Positions 10,319-22,248 of a DNA stretch of 64,000 bases are shown one piece after another (position 1 is the stretch's first letter; the number at the start of each line of letters is the position of its first letter). The notes beneath the pieces are model-generated. The model saw only the letters and a list, made by a program, of their open reading frames with translations, was not told where the DNA came from and searched no databases. The position numbers and the translations under genes were made by a program. Source of the DNA: Diphasiastrum complanatum (taxonomy: Eukaryota; Streptophyta; Lycopodiopsida; Lycopodiales; Lycopodiaceae); NCBI GenBank assembly GCA_029204225.1, contig MU831548.1:1-64000 (forward strand). Direction: 5' to 3'.

Positions 10319-11757
10319 GTGCTTGATGGTATTACTCCTGCTATCCATTCCCGACCTGTTTTTGATACTCCTCTATCACCGCATCCTTTAGTCTTTACTG
10401 ATGACCTTGATGAGGATAGTGCCTCTCAGCTCGAGATCTTTTCTCAAGACATTTGCGACATTGGTGACTTTTCTTCTTATGACTTTTGCCAATCTAAATG
10501 CTGTCAAGTACCCTTTGTTCCTAGCAGAATTATTGAGTACAAATCCACCCTCATGTCTTATAAACTTTAGAGTCTGTCTTTTGTCAATTTCCTCGCACCC
10601 ATCCCTATCGATCTTTGGATCATGATGACTCATTTGACAAAAAAAGAAATAAAGTTTGCAAGTTGGGTGCCTTGCATAAAATTTTTTCACTTGAGACCCC
10701 TGTTTCTTTTGATACCATCATTCGTATGAACAAATTCAAACCATCATGTTGTCCCTCTGAGCAAACCTGGGCCAGAGTTAGAGGCCACTTTGAGACCGGC
10801 TTCAATAGAATGAACCTACATCAAGCCAAATTCTGGAACTGGAAAAGACCTTTTTTCAAGTGTAGATGTGGTGAAAAATGCAAAAATAGCTCTTCCATCA
10901 TTTGGTTTGACCATGCTATCTGGTTCATGATGAATAACCTACCCAAGTTTTTTCTTGGTGCTTCTCTCCAAAATCAGATGAATGCATTCTTCATGTGGCT
11001 TCATATACATGCTAGGGATGTAGTGAAATCACACACGCGAGATATTCAAATGGTCATGGGATAAAAAGCAATACACGAATGGCACACTCTTGATATTAAT
11101 TTACTCTATGAATGGAATGATCTCCTAATCGATAACTGTATCGTCAGAATAGGGAACAAAACCTGGAGACAAATATACCTATGGGTTTTTCATGTTTAGC
11201 AACGTGGTGTAATTGGTATTTATCCTTTTTTGAAGCACAATTTATGAAGAGACTTGCCAGATTAGGTCGTACCACTTTTATGAATGACCATACACTCATT
11301 CAGATATATTGATGACATTTGTTTCATCAATAACCCTTATATTCAGCTCTTTATGGATGAAACACAAGTAAGAACTCCTGAGAACCCATCTGGATCTACC
11401 CTCTAGACTTTTTAAAAATAGAAAGAAAATTGTCAAAAGGAAACACTACCAGCTATTTAAATATATTTGTTGCCTTTGATCAAACTTCTAGTCTGACACA
11501 CCTCTCAAAGTTTGACAAAATAAGAGAATTACCTTTTCCATTTTTACAATATATACATCTGGCTTCAAATAGACCAATCTATAATTCATATAGGATTATT
11601 GTTTCATAGGTCATTGCCGCACTGTGCTGTTGTAACAAACAAGATACGTTCTTAAAAGAAGTCATAATTTTGATTGATGCCTTTCAAGAAAATGGATTTA
11701 TAAGGGATAAACTATGTCTTATCATCAACAATTTACTGATCTCGCAGTTTTTTTAGA
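10319..11757 (+). pseudogene. Degenerate reverse transcriptase of an unclassified retroelement
   Basis: The frame from 10615 runs to TAA at 11062, and homology-like text continues in the same frame past it (LLYEWNDLLIDNCIVRIGNK). A frameshift near 11174 brings in IPMGFSC and MKRLARLGR, matching the GxPMG box of RT domain 4 in non-LTR, Penelope-like and related RTs. Another shift gives FRYIDDICFINNP (from 11299), the YxDD catalytic box. A third frame (from 11502) reads LSKFDKIRELPFPFLQYIHL on to about 11755. No RNase H, integrase or endonuclease is recognisable. At least three frameshifts and several stops make it a relic. It is not copia or gypsy, whose RT boxes read YVDD/YIDD in a different context and are followed by RNase H. 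Penelope-like is my leading guess because of the direct repeats around it. Confidence 0.6.
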
Positions 11758-11866
11758 ATTTGTCGTATTCTTTACCTCATGATGTTGATTGTCTTTTGGC
11801 TAACTATCTCTTACGGGGAGCTAACTGCCCCTGAAGAGTTTCACTAATTGCGGGACAGTTGGTGGG

Positions 11867-12167
<301 letters not shown>

Positions 12168-12419
12168 TAGCCCTCTCCCCATTGGATTGCTACATGACAA
12201 CTCACCCAATTGGAGGTCCAGAACCCCTTTTTTGCCCTCTAGATCTAACCGATTAGGAAAGCACGGAAAGGGTTCAACAAGTTTAGTGCAGAATTTTGGG
12301 TGATAGTGCAGTATGATGATGATGATTCCTCAAGCATCAAAGACCTCCGTCATCTGATCAGATTCAAAGGAGTTGTAGGCGTCGGTGATCTGATCAGAGT
12401 GAGTGAATGAGCGTGAACT

Positions 12420-13421
12420 AGCAGTAGGATAGTGTAATCAAATCACAACACAGATATCTACATTAGACACGGATAGAAAGAACGCACTGCTTCTATATTA
12501 CACAGAAATCTCAAACAACAGTGATTGTTACAACCAGAATGGAGGCATAACTTGGATGATGACTATCTTCCGCTCTGACGAATTAGTTTGCATCACGGAG
12601 CATTCTCGATTGATGTGAGCTAGAGATGTATTTATAACCAACATCCTTGCAATTACAAGAAATGTTTAACTAATCCATAATTACAAGACTAGTTTAACTT
12701 TAACTATGTACTTCGTTGTACTTTAAAGATATTTGAAGTACACCATCATCTTTATTGGGTGTACATGGTCAGATGACTCGAGATCGTTGTCGTGGGTTTG
12801 TCACATGCTTCATAGTTTTCGCTTTTTGGGAAAAAGCAAAGGAGATGAGTCTGATGTCAAAATAGTCACATTTCGCATTTTGGGAAAATACGAACTGTGT
12901 GACAAACAGTTCATTTCTGCAGACCATTGCAAAGACGGTTTATTTCTGCAGACTGTTTAAAAACAGTGACTTGTTGAAGTTGTTGAAGATGGCCAGTTCT
13001 TCAATGTTCTTCAACATTTGAATGTGAAAAGAGCATGAATGGTTATCCTTTTATCCGGTAAAGAAGATTGAGCCGGAAGCTCCAATAGTCGGGCTTTGAG
13101 TAGTTCGGCTGATTCATTTCTGTGTAAAAGTTGCAGGTGTCGGACTGTGATAGCCTTGCTATGGCACTTTACCCATTTTACCGGTTTTTTAATGAACAAT
13201 GCCCATGCTTTATCACATTCTCCAAGGGCATGAACGAATATTAAAGGCATTATGTCTTATGACATAGCTCAAAATTCGATAAACTTATTATAAATTACTA
13301 TCAATTATCTTTTTCTACTATTGGTAATTGCAAAGGCAAGATTAGAGATAGATTAATGTCATTTTGCTATCAAGCATTATCATAATTGCATTGTGAATTT
13401 CATTACTCACAATTTCCAACA
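12420..13421 (-). repeat. Possible solo LTR, minus orientation
   Basis: The right end reads ctcacaatttccaaca (minus-strand start TGTTGGAAATTGTGAG), and a TATA-like stretch lies at about 12627-12635 (GGTTATAAATAC on minus), the layout of an LTR promoter. I could not find a primer-binding site or a clear left end, so the extent is a guess. Open frames within it (for example 12733-12960) have no recognisable content. Confidence 0.28.
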
Positions 13422-15359
13422 CATGGCTCCAAGTACACATCAATTCTTCCACCTTCCCTAAAGCCATAATCACAAGAATGCTTATTTCCACAAAACAATC
13501 AAACTAAGTTGACCAACTCATAACTCAGTATGCTTGCCTTTTCTTAAGCTTAATTGGATGGAGGACTAGTGCCTATTGGAAGTGATTAAACCAAAAGCCT
13601 TGGTTCCTTCAACACATTTCACCTTTTTGTGCTTGCCAGAACATCCCGATTCCACCACCACCACTATAACTCATAAAGATTTATTTTGGAGTGGAACTAG
13701 AATAGAAGGCAACCTAGAAAACATGATGTTACTATCTAGTAAGGAATCTAGTGGAATAGATAGGCATTTAAAAAACTTAATGTGTAGTGAGCAATGCTAG
13801 TCTCATTACTACATTGAGAGGTGAATGTAGGATTGTATGAATAACAATGCTTCAAATTCATCAAATCATCATACATTGCGATCATTCATGTATCCCTCTA
13901 TCATACTTTTTCTTTGGGCAGCGTCACTTTATTTAGCATTGTTATGTACATTATAGTTTAACTGCAACTTTTCCCTCTTTCGTAGCAACTAGGACTCAAG
14001 CTTGGGTCTTCAACTACATTGGGGCACATAAGTGTTCATTTACTAAACGCATAGGCTTAGTTATCCAACCTAGTAATAATTACAACTCAACATCAATAAT
14101 GATCACCAATAACTAAGCAATAAGATTGAGCTTCTCAAGAAGTACCTATTTGACCACTTGAACACACATAAGATCTTAAGGCCAAGGCTAACAAAAGGCA
14201 TTTGAGGTTAAATCGCACATGGATGCCAATATTCATATGAAGGTGACATCACAAATTGTGGAATAATATCCACCTAAATGGTTGGCTAAGTTTAGTCATC
14301 CACCACATCATTTAAAAAATTATAAGTTGGTATTGATGTGACATCGTCCCTAGCACAAGAACAAAGTGGACACTTCAACTCCAAGGCAGCCATTTATGGA
14401 TGCCAAGTTTTATCTAGCTTTATAAATGCTATTATGTGGATGACAAAAATGATATTGTGCAAGCCATTCAAATATGCATGTAACTATATTTGTGTGGATT
14501 GAATCTAGTAGGTTGACTTTTGATGTCTATGCGAGAAAATATATATTGTCTGGCAAGCGACATGGAATCACTAATATGAATGTCGAATAGATTTAATGAT
14601 AAGGATAGGGTTGAGAAGCTATATACAATAGGTAATATGAATGCTAATAAGATTAATGATATGGATCATGTATGGTAAGTAGCAATATAAACTTGTGACA
14701 ACTAAAATGGATATGAATGTTATTGACTAGTTAGAGATATAAACGAATTCTTGGTGAGTTGAATGGCATATTCAAGTATGAACGAACCATCTTGGTCCAT
14801 GAACCCATGTCCATGTAGATGACTTTGAATTATGGAGTATCGACATTGCTTTCAAAATAGGTGCATCTACAACCATTGTCTCTACTCCATCATTATCATG
14901 GTTTCAAGTGGGTGGTTACTTTTCTTAAGGATGGCCATGCTTTGAGTGCAACTTGCAAGGAAGTATTGGCAAGCCAACAAGGTGGGATGAGCTTATAGGC
15001 ATCCATGGATGGTTGTGGAAAGGATTGGTGGTGTCGTAGAGATGTTGGTGGGGAACAAATTTCTTACAGCTACTTGTCAGTCGTGATTCTCCTTTGGCGA
15101 TGGGAGTTTTTTGAGTGGAAGCATTTTTTCTCGATCATTCCCACTATCGTTGGATTACATGGCCCCTCAACAGCCATCTCCGTTGCGATTGAAAGTATAC
15201 TACTCCTCGATGTTGATGGGTGCTTGCAAGCAGCCACCACCATTGGATTGTGTGGCAAGATGACATGAGTATTGCCTCAATGCTCACGAGATAAACCCAA
15301 AATACCCTTGTAAATACAGCTTTACCCAATTCCAACATAATCTCAAATATAAAAAAATA
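13422..15359. other. Nearly 2 kb with no recognised feature
   Basis: AT-rich, non-repetitive by eye, without coding frames that resemble a known family on either strand. Short frames near 15005-15268 look like chance. Confidence 0.5.
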
Positions 15360-15399
15360 AGATATTCTTCAAAAAATCTGTACTCTACTAAAAATAAAA

Positions 15400-15700
15400 A
15401 GCCACACAAGTACCGGCCAGCCCAGGCCCAGGGGCATGGCCCTAGGGCCCAGAGGCCCAGGCCCGGCCACTTTGGGTTTGGGGCCTGGCCCAGCCCAGTA
15501 CCGGTCACCGTCGTGCCAAATCGTGGCGGCACATGACCTGTCGTGCCAGGCTGCCAACCACTACTGACTATGGTCACTCCCCTAACTACCCGCCAACCCG
15601 CTAAATATTCTATCTGAAAAGCGGTCGCCCCCAAGATGGCCAGCGGCCCATCCTTTTCGTCGGGTGACCCCGCGGGGCCCCATGTCCCCCCCCCCCAAAA
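15400..15700. other. GC-rich GGCCC-type island ending in a C-run
   Basis: A sharp change in composition: repeated GGCCC, CCCAGG and GTGCC words, typical of low-complexity GC-rich segments inside plant transposons, followed by a 13-base C-run and an A-run at about 15685-15705. I see no termini, so the parent element is unknown. Composition could also mark a promoter-proximal region of the gene that starts at 16751. Confidence 0.45.
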
Positions 15701-15885
15701 AAAATGACATTTTTGTGTCCCACTTCTCTTCCGTCTCTCTCTGGAGGAGGGCGATGGCTTTCCAAACTGTTTTTGTTTTCGTATTTTATGATCGATCTTT
15801 GCAAATCATGCCTGTTTATTATTGATGCAACCCTCTTTGGGTTGATCATTGACATCATTGTCGCCAATTTCTGCATTCATTTGGT

Positions 15886-15990
15886 ATAATTAAATGCTTG
15901 TTTGAGTTTACTAAGCTGTCACAGAAAACTGAAATTATTTTATGTACTAGTATAATGCTTGCTTTAAGTTTACTGAGCTGTCACAGAAAT
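15886..15990. repeat. Short tandem duplication, about 66-bp period
   Basis: Two copies of a unit containing aatgcttg...gagtttactaagctgtcacagaaa, at 15886 and 15952. Confidence 0.7.
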
Positions 15991-16053
15991 TTGACCGGTT
16001 CGAGAGTGCTGTGACAAGACATCAGGTGTGCGTTTGCCTATGTAGGTGTGCAT

Positions 16054-16345
16054 GATCAAAATATTATGATCAAATTATTGTGGGTTCTGTTGTGTCTTTG
16101 TGTATCTAGCTGTGCAGCGTGTTGTATCAAAATATTATGGCTTATAGATTCTGTTGTATGTGTCAATTTAGCTTTGTAGTATCAAATTATTATGGCTTGT
16201 AGGATCAAAATATTATGGCTTATAGACTCTGTTGTATCTTTCTCTATCTAGCTGTGCATCAAAATATTATGGCTTGATGGTTTTGTTGTGAGTTTACTGT
16301 TTGTCTATGTAGCTGTGTAGTCTCTCAAAATATCATGTCTTGTAG
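16054..16345. repeat. Degenerate tandem array around atcaaaatattatg
   Basis: The core atcaaaatattatggctt recurs at about 16054, 16126, 16180, 16204, 16257 and 16324, often followed by a ctgttgtat...tatctagctgtg stretch. Spacing is 25-75 bp. Confidence 0.7.
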
Positions 16346-16427
16346 GTTGAACGCCATGACTAGTTAGTTTCAGGCAGTTCAAGGCTTCGAGTTTATAGCA
16401 GATTCAATTGCGGTCACGTAATCCTCC

Positions 16428-16705
16428 AGTTCAGTCATTTCTTCTCTAAAGGCTTTTATCCATCTGCTGCTATTTCTATCTTTTGTAGGTTTTCTTTTCT
16501 TTTGCAGTCACTCTATCTACAAAAGGTTTTATTCCATCTGCTGCTGCTAGTTTTTTTTTTTTTTTTGCAGCCATTTCATCTGTAGAGGGTTTTCCATCTG
16601 CTGCTGATTGTTTTATCTCTTTGTAGATTTTCTTTCCATTTGCAGTCATTTCCTTCTCCAGAAGGTTTTCCCATCCGCTACTACCAATTTTAAAATTTAT
16701 AGCAG
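16428..16705. repeat. Minisatellite of about 62-77 bp, four copies
   Basis: Each copy has gcagtcattt..., then aaggtttt, then ccatctgctgct, then ttttgtaggttttctttt. Copies begin near 16428, 16505, 16567 and 16642. The array ends about 45 bases before the trihelix start codon, so it probably lies in the 5' UTR or proximal promoter. Confidence 0.7.
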
Positions 16706-16750
16706 TTGCTGAAGGAAAGGAATGTAAATGTTTTTGGAGCGTTTACGCTC

Positions 16751-19700
16751 ATGGAAACCGCTGGCCATGCCATATCTGAAAGCCCTTCGGATGAGAACCA
16801 GAACCATAACGCAACCCCTTCCGCAACACCGGTTGCCGTGGTGGCCAAATCTGCTTCTGCATCTCCTTTGGATGATTCACTCGAAACATTTCTGCAAAAT
16901 TTCTTTTCTCAGCACAGGCTAGATGAGGCTTCGCAGAAGAGCATTCGGGACAAGCTGGCCAGCAATCTGATCCATTCCTCCTATTCACTGTCACGCTCCG
17001 CCCCGAGCACGCTCATCCTCGCTGGCCTTCCAGCTGTTTTTGTGGACGAATGCACTCGCGCAGGACTATTCCATCCAGAGGCCAGCAGCGCAAAGCAGAC
17101 AATCGAGGCAGGTACAGGATCGTAAGAACTCTTTCAATCGTGGTATGATTGAATCAAGCATCACGAAAGGGAAACTTTTGCTATTTGTATATTTATTGAT
17201 CTATTTGGACGAAACATTAATGTTTCTCTCGTAGTTGGTGATATAATATCTCTTACCTCTTAGCTAGCTAAATATTTCTTGTTGTAGGGAAATAAGCATG
17301 ATTCTATCGCACATCGTTTCCTCTAGTTGTTATTAAGCTTGGACTAAACATTATTGCTTATGGCTTAGTGGATAATTGATTGAGTTTTACTACCTGATTG
17401 GCCAAATATTTCTTAGGTTTGGAAAATGAACACTAATGTACGGAACATTGTTTGCTCTATTTGTTAATCCTTTTGCACAAACCATAAATGTTATCTCCTA
17501 CTTAATGATAAACTTGCTTGCTGCTCAGTTGGCTGGCTAAATATTTCTTGGAGCACGGAAGTGGACATTATTGTACGAAACACTGTTTGCTTTCTTAATT
17601 TACGATCTATCATGAAGAAATGCCTCTTGTGCATGCAACAGTTGGAGCTTGAAATTTTTTAGTAGGCTAAATATTTCTTGCAAGATTAATGCATATAATA
17701 AAATTTAAGAGATCTCCTAGTCGGTTAAGATTTCGAGCAGGACGTTTTATAAATAATCTCTAATCAGTTGACTAAATATATCTAGTAAGTGAGCATGATC
17801 TACTCAAAGATGAATAAAGATTCTATAATCTACTCTTTCACACGTTACAGCTGAATGGAGTGCTGTAAGCTGCTTGGCGAGTTTGAATCCGTGTCATGCC
17901 ATTGGTCCATTTTTTAAAGTTGTCTTCACAACACAGATGGTAACAACTCAAGATAAATGCCCTTAATTTTTTAATGAAGCTATTGGAGAACTCATTTTTA
18001 ATTTAGGGACTTGCTGGGCACTTCAAGTGTGAAAACATAATGTAAAAACATAGTGGGACTTGCAAGTATCCATGACACAGATTGAGCTTGGAGGCTCCCT
18101 GTTGTATATACGTATTGAGGCTTGGCAAGCTAATTAATATAGTCTGAATACTTCTTCTAGAATCTCATTTTTCCCCATTTTAACATAACAGCTATTGTGT
18201 GTATTGGATTAGCTGCACGCCACATGAAGATAGGTAGTCCTTCATCTCATTTGACAAGAACTTTCCCCCTGAATCAAACCGTAGGGCCTTGATCCTCTGA
18301 CCAGTTTGATTTTCAGGTATTGCTTGAAGTCTTTGAAGCAACGAATTGAGACTTGAGTCTTGTATGTAATCTACATTTCTGTAAGACTTTCTGACTTCTT
18401 TTCTCATTTGTCTTTGTACATAATCGCTGTATTGCCACAAGCAAGCTGTGGTGTAATGCAGGACTGCAGCATATATTCGATAAAAAACGATAGGAAAATG
18501 GTTTCTTTTCTTTTAATTTCGTTCTAATCTCAGACATTTTAGCTTGCTCTTGTTGATTACACACCTACTATTAGTCAGCACTGGGTCCCCCCAGTGGAAC
18601 CTAGATTGTCTGGAAACCAAGATAGCAACCTATGTTTGCGTACTGGCAAAACCATAATCGATGCTTTCTGGCTAAGACCCATTATTTTGGTATTTTGAAT
18701 CTTGTTAGGGGTTTTGCATACTTTTTCTAAGAATTTCCTAATGACGTTAGTGACATCTCATTTTGAGTTTGTGAACCTAGCTAGAGATATTTCAATATCG
18801 CAGAGATATGTGATTTTTTGTTGATAGCTGATTGGATTGCCAGCGATCTGAATTTGTGTTGAACATTCCTTAGTCTTGCTTACCTGCAGGACCTAAACCG
18901 GCAACTTGGAGTCCTGTACCCAAATGGAGTTCCCTTGATGGTAGAAGCCATCCTTCTCAGATTATTGTACATCGCACTCCTCATAACAATCATCGTGGAG
19001 TGAACTGGTCTCTTAATGAAATTATTGTGCTTTTGGATGCAAAGAGGCGTGATGATGCCGCATGCGCTCCTGGTCGTGGGTCCAAGAAGGTTCGAAGTTC
19101 AGATGATAGGTGGACAACAATTGCGCAATACTGTCAGGCAAATGATGTAAGCAAGTCTGCTCAACAATGTATGAACAAGTGGGAAAAGCTGAATACTTCC
19201 TTCAGAAAAGTGTATGATTATCAGAAACGTTTCCACTCCACCCATGAGAGCTATTGGAATCTTTCCAGGGAGAGGCGTGAGGATAAAGCTCTGCCAATCT
19301 CATTCAATCGAGATGTCTATAAAGCCATGTCAGATAGGTTCTCGTACGATCACATAAATCCAGAAGGTAATTGCCCTAACTTCACATGCACAACTGGCTT
19401 CGATATTCTCTCAAGTACTTTAAGTATGAAAAGCATAATTTAATATGCAATCTATTTCAGGTGAGGAAGAGGACCAATTAAATGACTCAGAGGACGACTT
19501 GTTATCCATGTCCTCTGAAGAAAAAACAGCAGGGCGGAAGCGCAAACTGGAACCTAAATCTCCCGGGTTTAAGAAGGACATGGTCGATGATACCAAGCAC
19601 CTGATAGAGAGCTTTGAGCGTATAGAGCAAAAAAAACTCCAGATTGAACGCCAACGTATAGCTTGTGATGAGAAGGGCAGTGCTTTGATTTGCAAATCTA

Positions 19701-19759
19701 TAGCCGAGATTGCTAGTTCCATCAGAAGCATTGCTGAAGCAATCCAGTCAATGAGTTAA
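16751..19759 (+). CDS. Trihelix transcription factor, ASR3/SH4-like, 378 aa, three coding exons
   Basis: The coding sequence joins 16751-17111, 18890-19366 and 19461-19759. Junctions are GCAG|gtacag, ctgcag|GACC, GAAG|gtaatt and tttcag|GTGA, and both introns keep frame, giving 379 codons including TAA. Residues 1-120 are Ser/Ala-rich with no family I know. About 155-265 form the trihelix DNA-binding domain: the three tryptophans fall in GVNWSLNEI, DRWTTIAQYC and QCMNKWEKL, followed by ESYWNLSRERRE and LPISFNRDVYKAM, as in Arabidopsis ASR3-type proteins. The C-terminus is acidic, then basic (GRKRKLEPK, a likely nuclear signal), then a helical, coiled-coil-like tail (ESFERIEQKKLQIERQR). A nuclear DNA-binding regulator is expected; targets are unknown. 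Intron 1 (1.78 kb) holds tandem repeats and a copia scrap. Confidence 0.85.
17267..17783 (+). repeat. Intronic tandem repeat, about 133-bp period
   Basis: The word gctaaatatttctt(g) recurs at 17267, 17401 (gccaaa...), 17536, 17666 and, weaker, about 17770. Flanking words are shared too, such as acattattg...cgaaacatgtttgct-like text. Spacings are 134, 135, 130 and about 104 bp. The array lies in intron 1 of the trihelix gene. Confidence 0.65.
18192..18350 (-). pseudogene. Copia integrase scrap in intron 1 of the trihelix gene
   Basis: The minus strand reads ENQTGQRIKALRFDSGGKF then LSNEMKDYLSSCGVQ, which is the second catalytic Asp region of copia integrase (usual RSDNGGEF; here FDSGGKF). Only about 50 codons are recognisable. 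No LTR is visible around it. It is antisense to the host gene and should be spliced out. Confidence 0.7.
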
Positions 19760-20889
19760 ACTGCTCATTGCGTGTTTTTGGTATTTTTCTTATCCATGTG
19801 GGTGAGGATATATAGGACTCCCACCTAGAGTTGAAGTCACAAGATTTGTTACTGTTTTTGTCAATTAAGGTTCCGCAGTGCTGCAGCAAAATTGCCGGCA
19901 ACCTAGTCTAAGAAGTATTGCATGAATTATATTTTATTCTCATTATATGTGGACTGGAGTTAGAACGATCAGTTTTGTAATCTAGTGTGGCAATAACAAT
20001 CTGAAAATTTGACATTCATTCTGCTCAACCAGAGTGACTTGCTTTTTATCTGAATGTCGTGAAAAAGGTGAGCCATGCAGATTACGCTAGAATTTTGCCC
20101 TCTTCAAAGCAAAATCCTGCTTTTCTTAATGAAGGATGGAAACCCATGAATGTACAAAGGATGAGAGTACTGTCAATTTAAGACGGCACTCTTCAGGGTT
20201 AAAGCAAGAGAAGCAAGCTATGAACAGAGAAGTTTTTCTGCTGTAATCATGGTAGTTGGTTGTACTATCACCTTACTCCATACTCCAAGCTTTAATTGCC
20301 TATTTGGAAATAATTAGTCTGGTTATTAACTTGTTATTGTTTCAGGACCTAGTTCATATTGGCCCAAGGAATGCTTCATGACGAGGAGAAGATGTTGAAA
20401 GATAGACTGAGGATTCTTGTACTAGTCAATGTTGGCTAGTTGATCATTGTGAGCTTTCACCCTTATTGCAGTAGCAGCTATATAAATATTCCTACCTAAA
20501 ACAATTTAATTCATATGAAGCATCAGAATATAGTTTTCTATTTTAGTCCAATGAAATTGCAAGTTAGCGTGTCTTGTGGCAATTATTATATGCTTGTAGA
20601 TGGTAATCTGCGCTTACTGAATACCTAGAAAAAATTGTCGTATATCTTGAGTTCAAACATCTTGCAAATGGATTGTGTTTTGAGAGTTTTTGGCCTTGCC
20701 AAAGTCAGTCAACGGAGTTTTTGAGAAAGCCAATTTTAAAGTAAACGTGTAAGTTAAGGGCAGTTACTTGTGTTCATTTAAGTTCGCCTTTTAAAAGTAA
20801 GAGTGGACATGCACAAGTGCTAATTTTAACATGAAATTCAATAGTGCATCCCATTCCTATAAAGTGTGCCTCTTATTTCTGCATCAAGG
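19760..20889 (+). other. 3' UTR and downstream DNA of the trihelix gene
   Basis: No coding frame of note. A tttcag|gacc-like acceptor near 20344 could mean a spliced 3' UTR, but this is speculative. Otherwise AT-rich and unremarkable. Confidence 0.4.
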
Positions 20890-21892
20890 GTGGCTAGAAG
20901 GGGCGGGATATTATATGTGCCCCTTTTTGTGCATAAGAGACAGCTATCAGGGGCAAAATTTGTATTGTGCCCCTTCATTTTTATGCTAGAGTTTACGAGC
21001 ATATGTGTATACATGAATGTGTGATCTAGATTTCATTGAAATAGCTCAAACCCAATCTTAAGCGCATACATTTAATTTACATATGTACTACTACACAAAT
21101 GCATTTTAACATTATTTATATACCCCACACCCACACACACACACACACAGTACAGCTTTCGAATGTAAATTATAAAGATGTAATTTAGGGGTGGGTTTTT
21201 CCCTACCCCTAATAAAGTATCATTAGGAGTGGGTTTTTTCCTGCCCCTTATGAAGTGTCATTAGGGGCAGGTTGTTTCTCGTCCCTAAAATACATGCAAT
21301 AAAATTTTCATTTAACATGTGTACCATATACATATAGGATTAATGCATGGGGTCACTATACTATATGTACTATACATACATACACATACATACATACATA
21401 CAAAAATACACACACCTTGTGAATTTAAAATTTTACAGATGTAATTTAGGGGTGGGTTTTTTCTTGCCCCTAATAAAGTGTCATTATGGGCGGGTTTTTT
21501 CTTGCCCCTTATCAAGCGTCATTAGGGGCGAAGTTTTTCCTGCCCCTTATGAAGTGTCATAAGGGGCGGGTTTTTTCTCGCCCCTAAAATACATGCAATG
21601 AAAATTCCATTTAACATGTGTACCATATACATATAGGATTAATACATGGGTATACTATACATACATACATACAAAAATACACACACGCGAACGCACATAC
21701 ACACACCTTGTGAATTTAAAAGTTTAAATATGTAATTTAGGGGTGGGTTTTTTCTTGCCCCTAATGAATTGTCATCTGGGGCGGGTTTTTTCTTGCCCCT
21801 TATGAAGTGTCATTAGGGGCAGCTTTTAACATGTGTACCGTATACATATATCATCAATGCATGGGGCCACTATACTATATGTATTATACATA

Positions 21893-21943
<51 letters not shown>

Positions 21944-22204
21944 TGTGAATTTAAGATTTTAAAACTGTAATTTAGGGGGGGGTTTTTTTTGCCCCTAATG
22001 AAGTGTCATTAGAGGCGGGTTTTTTCTTGCCCCTTATGAAGTGTCATTAGGGGCAGGTTTTTTCTTGCCCCTAATGAAGTGTCATTAGGGGCAAGTTTTT
22101 TCCCGCCCCTAAAAAACATGCAATGAAAATTTCATTTAACATGTGTACATAGGATTAATGCATGGGGTCACTATACTATATGTACTATACATAAATACAT
22201 ACAA

Positions 22205-22248
<44 letters not shown>

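Noticed and set aside
15284-15634. Minus-strand frame of 116 codons in the GC-rich island
   Set aside because: Gly/Pro/Trp/Ala-rich translation follows from GGCCC repeats; the three-frame openness is compositional.
19420-19731. 103-codon frame antisense to the last trihelix exon
   Set aside because: Shadow of the real exon on the other strand.
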